Shown here in pieces: positions 34,271-43,024 of a stretch of 64,000 bases of DNA (positions within the stretch are counted from its first letter, which is position 1; the number at the start of each line of letters is the position of its first letter). The position numbers and the translations under genes are program-made. The DNA is from Hydrococcus rivularis NIES-593 (GTDB lineage: Bacteria > Cyanobacteriota > Cyanobacteriia > Cyanobacteriales > Microcystaceae), in the NCBI RefSeq assembly GCF_001904635.1, contig NZ_MRCB01000014.1, positions 1 to 64,000 of the forward strand, given 5' to 3'. Below the pieces are notes generated by a model. It searched no databases and was not told where the DNA came from. It was given only the letters and a program-made list of their open reading frames with translations.

Positions 34271-35278
34271 TCACGTCGATCGCTCAAGAATTTTTCTAGC
34301 TAAGTCGCAGTCGAAAGCAATTTGGGCTTTGAGGGCATCGATTGAAGGAAATTTTTGTTCGGGACGCAGAAACTTTTCTAAGCTTGCGGTAAGGGTTTTC
34401 CCATACAAATTCCCTGCCCAATCGAGTAGGTGTACTTCAACAGTCGGTGTATTGCCAGCTACTGTCGGACGGCAGCCAATATTCATCACACCTTTGATTG
34501 AGGACTGGGTAATAATATTCTCCCCCTCTCCTTCCAGGAAAACTTTGACACAATAAACCCCATAGCGGGGTAACAATTTTGTGGGGGGAAGTTGTAGGTT
34601 AGCCGTCGGAAAGCCAATCGTTTTGCCTAGCTGCTGTCCCTTTACGACCGTTCCCATAAGAGTGTAGGCACGCCCCAACATGCGGTTGGCTCGATCGATG
34701 TCTCCTTCTGCTAGGGCTTGGCGGATCGCAGAACTGCTGATGCGGAGAGTGGGTTGCTCGCTTTCATTGCCTTGACAGGTTTGGAGGGAGGTAATGACAA
34801 CTTCTACGCCAAATTTCGCCGCGATCGCTCTTAAATCTTCTGCCGTTCCTGCCCGTTTGTGCCCGAAGCGAAAATCTTCTCCGACGCTAATCCGAGTCGC
34901 CTGTAACTGCCGCATTAAGATTTCTTCGACAAATTGTTGCGGACTCAAGGCAGCCAGTTCGCGATCGAAGGGCAACAAAACTAACTGTTCTACGCCTAAC
35001 TGTTCTAATAGCTTAACCTTTTCTGGGAGTGGCGTTAGCAGTTGTTTGCTCTGTCCGGTAAAAAATTCCTGGGGATGGGGGTTAAAGGTAACTACTGTCG
35101 CATAAGGACACTGGCTATCTCTGATAACTTTTCGAGCAGAAGCCGGACAACCAATGACAGCCGAAGCCTGTAAAATTGGCTGCAAAACTTTCTGATGCCC
35201 TCGGTGAATGCCGTCAAAATTGCCAAGGGCGATCGCGCTAGGCGTTAAAACTTTATCGGTCGAAGATGTTACCCACAC
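34271..35278 (-). CDS. ribF: Bifunctional riboflavin kinase/FMN adenylyltransferase
   Basis: RibF converts riboflavin to FMN and then FAD. The 335 residues hold the N-terminal adenylyltransferase domain (AIALGNFDGIHRGHQKVL, HxGH-type; later ISVGEDFRFGHKRAG and ISSSAIRQALAEGD) and the C-terminal kinase domain (GKTIGFPTANLQLP, GVMNIGCRPTV, VEVHLLDWAGNLYGK). Length and order are normal. It lies between the MBL hydrolase and moxR genes, with a 24-bp gap from the former, so it may be in one transcript with it. Confidence 0.95.
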   Translation of the reverse strand: MWVTSSTDKVLTPSAIALGNFDGIHRGHQKVLQPILQASAVIGCPASARKVIRDSQCPYATVVTFNPHPQEFFTGQSKQLLTPLPEKVKLLEQLGVEQLVLLPFDRELAALSPQQFVEEILMRQLQATRISVGEDFRFGHKRAGTAEDLRAIAAKFGVEVVITSLQTCQGNESEQPTLRISSSAIRQALAEGDIDRANRMLGRAYTLMGTVVKGQQLGKTIGFPTANLQLPPTKLLPRYGVYCVKVFLEGEGENIITQSSIKGVMNIGCRPTVAGNTPTVEVHLLDWAGNLYGKTLTASLEKFLRPEQKFPSIDALKAQIAFDCDLARKILERST

Positions 35279-35302
35279 GCTTTACATTTTGACACAATTT
35301 AG

Positions 35303-36190
35303 TCACCGATCGTTGGTGATTTGTTTTGGAATCGAAAATCTTTTAGTTGTTTCCATCAACTCAATCGATAGACCTTCCCGTGCCAAAATGGTATTCGGAT
35401 AAGCTAGAGCGGCTTGTTCGCCGAGGCGATCTAAAAAATCGTCGTTGTGGGAGGGATCGTGATGGAAGAGAATCAACTGTTTCACCTTGGCAGCTTTGGC
35501 GATTTTTACGGCTTCTTGCCAAGTTGAATGTCCCCAACCGACTTTGCTACATTTGTCATCGTAATATTCTTCGTCAGTGTAAGTCGCATCGATAATGACC
35601 GCATCGGCTTCGCGAGAGAGCCAGAGAACATTCTCGTCAAGGCGATCGGGGAAATGTTCCGTATCGGTGATGTAGGCGGCTGAAAGTCCTCTCCAATTGA
35701 CGCGATAGCCTACTGCTACGCCGGGATGGTTGAGTCTGGCCGTTTCAACAACTAGCTCGCCAATTTTGATAGTTTCTCCGATTTCGAGGTCATAAAATTG
35801 CAGATCTGCTTGCATGATTTGCAAGGGGACGGGAAAGTTGGGATGGAGCATTTGATCGTGGAGGCGTTGTTCGATCGTTGCCCCATTGGGAGCAGGAATC
35901 GCATAAATCCTGAAACGATTGCCTTTAACAAACGCTGGTACAAAGAAGGGAAATCCTTGTATGTGATCCCAGTGAGTGTGAGTAAAAAATAAATGCGCTT
36001 GCACGGGCATTTTGGCAAGCATAGATTCGCCCAAAACTCGCAGTCCCGTACCGCCATCAAAAATGAGACGTTCGCCCCCTACCTGCATTTCTATACAAGA
36101 AGTATTGCCGCCATATCGAACGGTATCCGTTCCCGGACAGGGGATACTTCCTCTAACGCCCCAAAATTTGATGTGAAATTGGTTCTGCAT
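35303..36190 (-). CDS. Metallo-beta-lactamase-fold hydrolase
   Basis: The 295-residue protein has the metal site HTHWDHIQGFPFF (HxHxDH) near residue 90, a start with FWGVRGSIPCPGTDTVRYGG, and further ligands in TARLNHPGVAVGY and ITDTEHFPD. LILFHHDPSHNDDFLD closes the site. The opening GVRGSIP and the HHDP ending are those of the phosphodiesterase/ribonuclease-like MBL proteins often annotated as response-regulator-associated hydrolases. The substrate is unknown. It is upstream of ribF. Confidence 0.85.
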   Translation of the reverse strand: MQNQFHIKFWGVRGSIPCPGTDTVRYGGNTSCIEMQVGGERLIFDGGTGLRVLGESMLAKMPVQAHLFFTHTHWDHIQGFPFFVPAFVKGNRFRIYAIPAPNGATIEQRLHDQMLHPNFPVPLQIMQADLQFYDLEIGETIKIGELVVETARLNHPGVAVGYRVNWRGLSAAYITDTEHFPDRLDENVLWLSREADAVIIDATYTDEEYYDDKCSKVGWGHSTWQEAVKIAKAAKVKQLILFHHDPSHNDDFLDRLGEQAALAYPNTILAREGLSIELMETTKRFSIPKQITNDR

Positions 36191-36519
36191 TGTTGAGTTT
36201 CTGGGTTTAAAAATTGCTGTTTTAATCTTTCATTAGTCAGACTAACAAGAAAATAGGGGGGTGTCAGAGAATTCGCTCAATCTCTAGCCGCGATCTCAGT
36301 CACCTCAAAATTTTGTCAAGGTTTTAGCTAGTTTTTTTAACAAAATTTTATATTGTGTTGTAACTCTTAATGAAAAGCCGCTTAATTCCTCGTCTAGACC
36401 TTGGTAGACTGAATTCTAGCCTCGCATAAGACAATTTAGACTTACCCAATTGTGAGGAATTCAAACCTCGCTAAGCCACCAGGCAGCCCAATCAAAGAAA
36501 AAAGCACTATAAACAAGCC
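36191..36519. promoter_or_regulatory. acsF upstream region with a perfect inverted repeat
   Basis: This 329-bp region separates the divergent hydrolase gene and acsF and must hold both promoters. It contains a perfect 10-bp inverted repeat, AAAATTTTGT (36307-36316) and ACAAAATTTT (36340-36349), with a 23-bp spacer. It could be a protein-binding site or a hairpin. No gene is visible, and the exact promoter cannot be read. Confidence 0.4.
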
Positions 36520-37596
36520 ATGGTCAATACCCTCAAAAAACCAGAATTTGAAGAACTGCGTCCGGGAATCAAAGTCCCTGCCAAAGAAACAATCCTCACG
36601 CCTCGGTTTTACACGACCGATTTTGAAGCGATGGCGCAAATGGATATCTCTGCCAATGAGGACGAGTTGAGAGCGATTCTAGAAGAATTCCGCGCCGACT
36701 ATAACCGCCATCACTTCGTTCGGGATGAAGAGTTTAATCAATCTTGGGATCGTATCGATGGGGAAACTCGCCGCTTGTTTATTGAGTTTTTGGAACGATC
36801 TTGCACGGCGGAATTCTCTGGTTTTTTACTCTACAAAGAATTAGGACGGCGGTTAAAGGATAAAAATCCAGTCCTAGCAGAGTGTTTTACGCTGATGTCG
36901 CGAGATGAAGCCCGTCATGCTGGCTTTTTGAATAAAGCCATGTCGGATTTTAAACTCTCGCTGGACTTGGGATTTCTGACCAAGAATCACAAGTACACCT
37001 TCTTTAAGCCTAAGTTTATTTTCTACGCCACTTACCTATCCGAAAAGATCGGTTACTGGCGCTATATCACTATTTATCGCCATCTAGAGCAGCATCCAGA
37101 AAATCGGATCTATCCGATCTTCCGCTTTTTTGAAAACTGGTGTCAGGATGAAAATCGCCATGGAGATTTCTTCGATGCGATCATGAGATCGCAGCCCGAT
37201 ATTTTGAATGATTGGAAGGCAAGACTGTGGTGCCGTTTCTTCCTGCTGTCGGTATTTGCGACGATGTATCTCAATGATATTCAGCGTGCTGACTTCTACG
37301 CTTCTATCGGTTTAGAAGCTCGGTCATATGATAAGTACGTGATTGAGAAAACCAATGAAACGGCAGGGCGAGTTTTCCCAGTCATTCTGGATGTAGAAAA
37401 TCCAGAATTTTACGATCGCCTAGAGATTTGCGTTAAGAATAACGAGCAATTGCGGGCGATCGATGAATCTAGCAGCCCCAAATTCTTAAAACTGTTGCGC
37501 AAGCTACCTTATTTCGTCTCCAACGGTTGGCAGTTCCTGAAGTTGTATTTAATCAAACCCATTCGGGTTGACTCCTTAGAGGGAACGGTTCGCTAA
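36520..37596 (+). CDS. acsF: Mg-protoporphyrin IX monomethyl ester oxidative cyclase
   Basis: AcsF (ChlA) forms the fifth ring of chlorophyll, using O2 and a di-iron centre. The 358 residues match the cyanobacterial and plant enzyme. The di-iron ligands are in the ferritin-like motifs [28 protein letters not shown] (ExxH) and [12 protein letters not shown] (ExxH). [15 protein letters not shown] near residue 28 is a typical start block. The ATG at 36520 gives [13 protein letters not shown], as in homologues. The gene is followed by a strong terminator. Several cyanobacteria have a second, low-oxygen copy (chlAII); here only one is seen and no ho2 or hemN is next to it, so it is probably the main aerobic copy. 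Confidence 0.95.
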   Translation: MVNTLKKPEFEELRPGIKVPAKETILTPRFYTTDFEAMAQMDISANEDELRAILEEFRADYNRHHFVRDEEFNQSWDRIDGETRRLFIEFLERSCTAEFSGFLLYKELGRRLKDKNPVLAECFTLMSRDEARHAGFLNKAMSDFKLSLDLGFLTKNHKYTFFKPKFIFYATYLSEKIGYWRYITIYRHLEQHPENRIYPIFRFFENWCQDENRHGDFFDAIMRSQPDILNDWKARLWCRFFLLSVFATMYLNDIQRADFYASIGLEARSYDKYVIEKTNETAGRVFPVILDVENPEFYDRLEICVKNNEQLRAIDESSSPKFLKLLRKLPYFVSNGWQFLKLYLIKPIRVDSLEGTVR

Positions 37597-37620
37597 AATC
37601 CCACAACTTTCCCATCGATC

Positions 37621-37648
37621 TGGCTCTGCGTTGGGCAGAGCCATTTTT
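37621..37648 (+). terminator. Rho-independent terminator of acsF
   Basis: TGGCTCTGC (37621-37629) and GCAGAGCCA (37635-37643) make a perfect 9-bp stem with a 5-nt loop, followed by TTTTT. It lies 25 bp after the acsF stop and is clearly on the plus strand. Confidence 0.85.
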
Positions 37649-37697
37649 CTATTGCATCCCGACTACGACAATAACCGGATGGTAAAACCTGCCCCTA

Positions 37698-38711
37698 TTA
37701 AAGGGCTAACTTAACTTTGAGAATTTGCGTTAGTTCGGGTACAGATTTGCGATCGCTAAGCGTCAAAGCTTTGACTCCTGAGAGTTTTTCTACCAACTCC
37801 ACCCCTGCTGTCGTGCTGGTGGCTATTCCACTAATCAAATCGGGAGTTAAACCAAAACTGCGGCTAACTCCGACGACTGCATAAGGATCGGACGCGCACA
37901 GCACGGTACAGCGAATCTGCTCTTTCAATTCTTCTAATACGACAGAACCGTTATAAGGCTCGAAAGGAGAGGCTCCCGCTTCTGCGACGACTACATCGGG
38001 GTTTTCAGTTGCGATCGCACTCAGCAATTTGCGTACGCAGACGCGAAACTCTTCGGGAGGAACGATAGAAGACGGAAGACCGACATCGACGAAATCGAAG
38101 ATTTTATCGGCTCCAGCATCGCCCATTGACAAAATATCGCGGTAACGCCCAGCTCCTGTTAACTTCGCACCAACTACCTTCAGATCCATGCGCTTGAGCT
38201 GATGGATAATAGCCCTTGCCGTCGTCGTTTTTCCGGCTGACATCGATGTGCCGACAATAAGAATTGTCGGACAATTATAGGGAAGTACTGGCAGGTTAGA
38301 AACAAAATCTTTCATGCAGACTTTTTGCCCATCTCGAAGGACGTGACCTCGGTACAGTAGAGAGGTAAGCGGGGCTAGCAGGAAAGACTTAGAAGTGACT
38401 CGCCCGAAAAGTCCTGCTGTGGTCATGTTCTCCATGCGATCGTCGGATTCGATCGATTGCCAGTCTCCTACCGCTTCCAAAGTCGCTCGACGAATTCCAA
38501 AAGCACCGATAATTAAGTCTCCTTCCAGCAAATACGCGATGCGTCCGTTAGTTAACTCAACGCTTGAGGACTGGTACACCGGAGGAATGACTTCTCCGAC
38601 GACGTAATCTCCCGTCGCCCATTGATACCGAGGCAGAGGGCAAACCGAAAAGGGACGGGATTCTAGATCGGAGATCCGGGACAGAGAAGCAAAGAAGTAT
38701 TTGTCAGACAT
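37698..38711 (-). CDS. DUF1611 P-loop protein (DgcN-like)
   Basis: The 337-residue protein has an N-terminal domain and a C-terminal P-loop domain. Walker A is IVGTSMSAGKTTTARAI (about residue 150), followed by LKVVGAKLTGAGRYRD and the acidic block DVVVAEAGASPFEPYN. This is the DUF1611 arrangement. Related DUF1611 proteins include DgcN, described as acting in D-amino-acid (D-glutamate) metabolism. Whether this one shares that activity is unproven. It is the last of three same-strand genes: flavin reductase-like, M20 hydrolase, then this one with a 61-bp gap. Confidence 0.72.
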   Translation of the reverse strand: MSDKYFFASLSRISDLESRPFSVCPLPRYQWATGDYVVGEVIPPVYQSSSVELTNGRIAYLLEGDLIIGAFGIRRATLEAVGDWQSIESDDRMENMTTAGLFGRVTSKSFLLAPLTSLLYRGHVLRDGQKVCMKDFVSNLPVLPYNCPTILIVGTSMSAGKTTTARAIIHQLKRMDLKVVGAKLTGAGRYRDILSMGDAGADKIFDFVDVGLPSSIVPPEEFRVCVRKLLSAIATENPDVVVAEAGASPFEPYNGSVVLEELKEQIRCTVLCASDPYAVVGVSRSFGLTPDLISGIATSTTAGVELVEKLSGVKALTLSDRKSVPELTQILKVKLAL

Positions 38712-38772
38712 TGTTTTTCCTCCGATTGCTAGGGAAAAGAGAAAATCCTACACTAATCCCCAGCACTAATCA

Positions 38773-39954
38773 TCAATCGCTAATTGCTGGCTCTAACAGC
38801 AGTCGCGATAGGAGTGCGGCTCGTTCTACCAGCCGATCCAAGTAGACAAACTCTCCTGGCGAATGGGCTGCATCGCCCACTGCGCCCAGACCATCCAGGG
38901 TGGGTGCGTAAAGGCTAGTTGTATTGCCGTCGGAACCGCCACCAGCGGTTTCTTCCTCAAGCTGCCATCCCAATTCGGCGGCGACTTGTTGCGCTTGCTG
39001 CCAGAGTTTTTGGTTGCCTGGGGTTCTCTCCATTGGCGGTCGTCCAATACGACCTTCGATGATGAGTTGCGTGCCCGGAGTGGTCGGTTGCAATCCCAGG
39101 ATGGCTCGTTCGATTTCCCTGGCATCTTCTTGATGCAGAACTCGCACGTCTACAACAGCTTCGCTTTCGGGAGCAATCACGTTGGGGCGAATCCCTCCGT
39201 CAATCGTACCGACGTTGACTGTAATGCCTCGTTGTGGGTCGTTAAGGGCGAATAACTTCTGAATGACAAAGGATAGCTCTAGGATAGCGCTAGCCCCCCT
39301 CTCCGGCTCTAAGCCGGCATGAGCTGCTTTGCCAACGACGCGAATGGTAAACCGACCGACGCCTTTGCGACTCGTTTTTAGTTTTCCCATCGGACCGAGA
39401 GATGGTTCCATGACGAAAACGCGATCGCTGGTTTTTGCCAACCGTCGGATATAGGGAGTCGATTCAATGCTGCCGATTTCTTCGTCGGAGTTGATAAAAA
39501 TGACGGGGGCAACTTCCGGTTCGAGTCCTTGCGCCCGAATGGCTGCGATCGCAGCCAGACTCAGAACCAATCCGGCTTTCATATCATAGGTTCCGGGACC
39601 GTACAGTTTGCCTGCCTTTTGCAATAGGGGCATCTTGTCTAGGGTTCCCAGGGGCCAGACGGTATCGCAATGTCCCAGCAACAGTTGCGTCGGCTGATTT
39701 CGTCGGCGATCGCGCCCAATGGCTAATAGGTGTCCTCCCGTCCGACGACCGGGAAGGCGACGGACGCGATAGTCTAGTTTTTGCAAAGCTCCCTCAAGCA
39801 GTGCCAAAACTTGCTGTTGTGCCGCCGGATCGGTCGAAGGAGATTCGGCTCTTACCAATTTTTCTAGCAGTTCGACTGTCTCCTGCTGGCGGCGGTGGAG
39901 GTAGTCGAGCAGCCGCCGAGACATTTGAGGCGATCTTGTATTCGCGAGCATCAT
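38773..39954 (-). CDS. M20-family metallopeptidase/deacylase
   Basis: The 393-residue cytoplasmic zinc enzyme belongs to peptidase family M20, in the carboxypeptidase G2/ArgE-like branch. Metal ligands are seen in LLLGHCDTVWPLG (His and Asp), GPGTYDMKAGL, INSDEEIGS (catalytic Glu) and the late AAHSPGEFVY. The dimerisation lid is in the middle (VVGKAAHAGLEPERGASAI). It hydrolyses an N-acyl or peptide bond of an unknown substrate. Its start overlaps the stop of the upstream flavin reductase gene by 4 bp (ATGA), implying coupled translation. Confidence 0.88.
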   Translation of the reverse strand: MMLANTRSPQMSRRLLDYLHRRQQETVELLEKLVRAESPSTDPAAQQQVLALLEGALQKLDYRVRRLPGRRTGGHLLAIGRDRRRNQPTQLLLGHCDTVWPLGTLDKMPLLQKAGKLYGPGTYDMKAGLVLSLAAIAAIRAQGLEPEVAPVIFINSDEEIGSIESTPYIRRLAKTSDRVFVMEPSLGPMGKLKTSRKGVGRFTIRVVGKAAHAGLEPERGASAILELSFVIQKLFALNDPQRGITVNVGTIDGGIRPNVIAPESEAVVDVRVLHQEDAREIERAILGLQPTTPGTQLIIEGRIGRPPMERTPGNQKLWQQAQQVAAELGWQLEEETAGGGSDGNTTSLYAPTLDGLGAVGDAAHSPGEFVYLDRLVERAALLSRLLLEPAISD

Positions 39955-40550
39955 CGCTTGAAACCAGAATGGAAAGGAAAAGAAAAACTGCGCTCGACCG
40001 TTGCGTAGCGTCCCGGCGGAAGATATACCAGTAGGGGCATTTGCACTAGGAGATCGCCGTCGTCGCGATCGGACAACCGCGCTCCCTCTTCCCGAACGCG
40101 AGCCGCTACGATCTTGCCGGCAATTAAACTATTCTCCCCAAACCCGTCTACAATTCGGTCTAGTTCGCATTCTAGGAATAGATAGGCATTTTGGAAAAAT
40201 ACTCCATCGATAACGGAAGCGGGAAAGGTTGGTAAGGCAGACAGGGAAGGCTTAGAATCGTCGTCGCAGCGAGGAGCAGCAGCTAGACTTGCCAACACCA
40301 CGCGATCGGGTTGCGGGAAGCTAACGGTAAAAGCTCGCTCGCGGCAAACGTTTTGATAGGTGTGGTGGCGAGGGGTGCACATAAAACCAAAATAGTTTCC
40401 CCAGCCCAGCGGCATCGCCATGTGTTTGGGGGCAAGGTCGTAGCCGCCTCCTTCTTCCCGCGTTCCAATGAGAACTAGGGGAGCAACGGAAAAGAATCGC
40501 TCCCATACGGGTTGAGAAAGATCGAGGTCGATGAGTCGCTCAAAATTCAT
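39951..40550 (-). CDS. Flavin reductase-like FMN-binding protein
   Basis: The 199 residues match the flavin reductase-like split-barrel fold. VWERFFSVAPLVLIGTREEG opens the domain, HMAMPLGWGNYFGFMCTPRH and TYQNVCRERAFTVSFPQPD hold the FMN-binding loops, and the end is VYLPPGRYATVER. Members reduce flavin or modify substrates with FMN. It is the first of three same-strand genes and overlaps the M20 gene by 4 bp. The substrate is unknown. Confidence 0.82.
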   Translation of the reverse strand: MNFERLIDLDLSQPVWERFFSVAPLVLIGTREEGGGYDLAPKHMAMPLGWGNYFGFMCTPRHHTYQNVCRERAFTVSFPQPDRVVLASLAAAPRCDDDSKPSLSALPTFPASVIDGVFFQNAYLFLECELDRIVDGFGENSLIAGKIVAARVREEGARLSDRDDGDLLVQMPLLVYLPPGRYATVERSFSFPFHSGFKR

Positions 40551-40933
40551 GGGATCTTGACATTTAAGGGTTGAGTAAATCTTTTTGCCATTTCGCGATC
40601 TCAGAAAAATTAGCCTCCTACCTCAATTATCGTTCGCGCTCTGTCCAAACGACCGAGCAGTTGACTATTTGTAAAGCTTGTAGTACTGGCATGCGAGCGA
40701 ATTTGTGGTTCGGTTTGATTGGGGCTCAAAAGCTTTCAACGTTCTATTAACTCTTACGGGATCGCCATATCTTTGAAATACTGTCGCGATCGCCTCTTTG
40801 TGAAAGAGCCAACCCAAACAACAGAGGCACTAGACTGGTTGACGAACGCCAATCGTTCGCTATTATTATTGGGTATAGTTGTATATGTAGAAATGTAAAG
40901 TTGTCGCTGAGCTGAAACTATCTCGCTTTTTCT
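40551..40933. other. Divergent intergenic region
   Basis: This 383-bp gap lies upstream of both the flavin reductase gene (minus) and the SGNH hydrolase gene (plus). I see no coding frame with a family look; a 61-codon minus-strand frame there has no ribosome site. No repeat of the families described in this window is present. Confidence 0.45.
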
Positions 40934-41623
40934 ATGCAAACGATTTCTGCCGCTAGGACTAGATCTATCGAACAGCGCTTGCGCCTTTCTTTAAGAGTAA
41001 TTGCGCTTGGGGATAGTCTAATTTACGGATATGGCGACCCCGAAGGCGGAGGGTGGGTAGAACGGCTGCGAAGACAATGGATGGCAGCAGAGCAACCCGG
41101 CCACATTTTGTACAATTTAGGCATTCGCGGCGATAGAGTCTTTCAGGTGTCCGAGCGACTCGAACATGAATTTCGCAATCGGGGAGAGTTGCGCAATCAA
41201 GTTCCAGACTTAATCATTCTTTCAGTGGGAGTTAACGATTCAGCGCGTTTGGGTCGCCCTAACGGACGGTTATTTACTGAATTTGAGACGTTTCAAGAAC
41301 AAGTCACTAACCTGCTAGAGCGATCGCGTCAGCTTTGTCCCGTTCTTTTTGTGGGGATGGTGCCCGTCGATGAAACCAAAATGCCTTTTTTAGATTGCCT
41401 GTATTTCAACCATCAAGACCAATATCGCTATAAAGAATTTACCAAGCAAGCTTGCCAGGCGCGACAAATTCCCTATTTAGATATTTTTGATCTGTGGATG
41501 AAGCGGGGAGATGCTTGGGTGCGATCGCGCCTCAATCCCGACGGACTTCATCCCAACACCCAAGGTTATGAAGCCTTACTGCAAGACGTACTCAACTGGG
41601 AGCCGATCGCCCAACTCGTATAG
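40934..41623 (+). CDS. SGNH/GDSL-family hydrolase
   Basis: The 229 residues contain the four SGNH blocks. Block I is VIALGDSLIYGYG with the nucleophile Ser, block II YNLGIRGDRVFQV (Gly), block III ILSVGVNDSARLG (Asn), and block V NPDGLHPNTQGYE with the catalytic Asp and His. It is an esterase or lipase-like enzyme for an unknown substrate. There is no signal peptide. The start ATG 40934 precedes a non-conserved ~20-residue N-terminus. The gene seems to stand alone. Confidence 0.88.
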   Translation: MQTISAARTRSIEQRLRLSLRVIALGDSLIYGYGDPEGGGWVERLRRQWMAAEQPGHILYNLGIRGDRVFQVSERLEHEFRNRGELRNQVPDLIILSVGVNDSARLGRPNGRLFTEFETFQEQVTNLLERSRQLCPVLFVGMVPVDETKMPFLDCLYFNHQDQYRYKEFTKQACQARQIPYLDIFDLWMKRGDAWVRSRLNPDGLHPNTQGYEALLQDVLNWEPIAQLV

Positions 41624-41706
41624 CAGTAAAAGTTTTAGCCATCTTTTAAGATTCGCGCCAGTAGGGTTTGCCTAAGCTGAAGGAAAACCATAGGGCGCAA
41701 TCGATC

Positions 41707-41887
41707 GTGGAAATCAAACAAATTCAAGTCGCGATAGAACGTGCTTTAGCTGATGGCAGGCTCTCTCGCCTAGAAAGAAACTGCGATCTATGCAGATAAG
41801 AAAGTCACCCCCGAAGAAGCCCATTTATTTAGCCTTCTTCAAGAAAAAATCTGGCAGGGAGAAGTTCTAATTGACGATCCCGATTAA
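41707..41887 (+). pseudogene. Frameshifted small conserved-looking protein
   Basis: From GTG 41707 the frame reads VEIKQIQVAIERALADGRLS followed by RLER, then hits a stop (TAA, about 41800). Shifting by two bases at about 41783 gives ETAIYADKKVTPEEAHLFSL and LQEKIWQGEVLIDDPD with a stop at 41887. The two halves join into one plausible 59- or 60-residue acidic helical protein (ADGRLSRLE...ADKKVTPEE), a pattern I associate with small cyanobacterial proteins of unknown function. A two-base deletion (loss of GA after GAAAGA) would explain the break. Confidence 0.55.
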
Positions 41888-42060
41888 AAGTGACTAATAG
41901 AAATAGGGGGAGGTGTGGGAGGTGTGGGGAGATGGGGAGACAATTAACGACTAACTACTAACCACCTTTAAAGATTACGAATCGCGATCGCCAGGGCATA
42001 GCGTTTGTTATAGATTTAACAAAATAGAATAGGATGGAATTAGAGAGATAGGGCTAGAGT

Positions 42061-42495
42061 ATGGAGATCCTAGAGCTTCTAAGGCAATATGCAGAAGGAA
42101 AGCGAAACTTTAGCCAGTCTAAATTGAATCGCGTTTCCTTAAACGGAGCAGTTTTGCGCTCGATCGACTTAAGTGACGCTGACCTAAGGCATATCAACTT
42201 AACTGGAGCCGATCTCAGTGGCGCTTTTCTCAAGGGAGCCGACCTGAGCGAAGCGGATTTGAGCGGAGCTTCTCTGAAGGGAGCTAGTTTAATAGAGACC
42301 AAACTCATGAGCGCTATTCTGTGTGGAGCCGACTTAAGCGGAGCCGATTTGGTTAATGCGAATCTAAGCAAAGCTAACCTGCGCGGTGCCAACCTGCGGG
42401 GAGCAGAACTGTGGGGAGCTAACCTCGCTGAAGCCGACTTGACGGGAACGGATTTGAGCGGCGCAACGATGCCAGATGGCAGCATCCACGCTTAG
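42061..42495 (+). CDS. Pentapeptide-repeat protein
   Basis: The 144-residue protein has an N-terminal helix (MEILELLRQYAEGKRNFSQS) and then about 20 copies of A(D/N)Lxx, such as ADLSGAFLKGADLSEADLSG. These form a right-handed four-sided helix. There is no signal peptide or membrane segment, so it is cytoplasmic. Some family members mimic DNA or bind gyrase, but most cyanobacterial ones have no known role. The start ATG 42061 follows a purine-rich leader. The minus-strand frame over the same region is a shadow of the repeat. Confidence 0.88.
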   Translation: MEILELLRQYAEGKRNFSQSKLNRVSLNGAVLRSIDLSDADLRHINLTGADLSGAFLKGADLSEADLSGASLKGASLIETKLMSAILCGADLSGADLVNANLSKANLRGANLRGAELWGANLAEADLTGTDLSGATMPDGSIHA

Positions 42496-42582
42496 TTTCC
42501 CAAACGCGTAACGTCCACCTGGGTCAGAGTTGGTCTCTAACTCTTTCACCTCTGAGCGCTAAGCCAGTAAGGAGTGAATTTT

Positions 42583-43023
42583 ATGAAAAAGACCAACTTT
42601 TCTGGGGCAGGTAATTCTCCCCAAGACCCGTGGAAAGATTCTTCTAACGATAACGAAGTGCTATTTGGCGATCTTGTCGCAGCAGAAAACACTGACCCAA
42701 TGAGTGAAGGCTTAGTCGATCGCGATACTGGTATGGGAAGGATACTGGCGAAATTAAGAGCTTCAGGGCTTTCTGGCATTGATGCGACGGGAGGCGATCT
42801 CGACGACGATTGGTATCAAGCTGAGGTAGTCGGAGAAGAAGCGGTTGGAGGAGATAATCCCACACCCGATCAGAACGTGACCGATGCCCTGCTTCAGTCG
42901 ATGGGAATTGATGCTGCCGATGGCGAACCCGTGCACACGCTAGACAAGTTAGAGTGGCGCGACAAAAAGCGATGGGAGTTAGATCCCGAATCTTCTGAAG
43001 ATTATCTAGACCATTCATATTAG
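42583..43023 (+). CDS. DUF6335-type cyanobacterial protein
   Basis: The product has 146 residues from ATG 42583, preferred over a GTG at 42574 because AAGGAG lies 8 nt before it. The protein is acidic and lacks membrane segments. The C-terminal half is the most conserved: DATGGDLDDDWYQAEVVGEE, then GGDNPTPDQNVTDALLQSMG, and HTLDKLEWRDKKRWELDP. I believe this matches DUF6335, a family mostly from cyanobacteria with no known function. It converges on the aminotransferase gene, with stop codons one base apart. Confidence 0.65.
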   Translation: MKKTNFSGAGNSPQDPWKDSSNDNEVLFGDLVAAENTDPMSEGLVDRDTGMGRILAKLRASGLSGIDATGGDLDDDWYQAEVVGEEAVGGDNPTPDQNVTDALLQSMGIDAADGEPVHTLDKLEWRDKKRWELDPESSEDYLDHSY

Positions 43024-43024
43024 T

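Noticed and set aside
42054-42485. 143-codon ORF on the minus strand
   Set aside because: It is the antisense shadow of the pentapeptide-repeat gene; its Ser/Pro/Ala repeats follow from the repeat periodicity.
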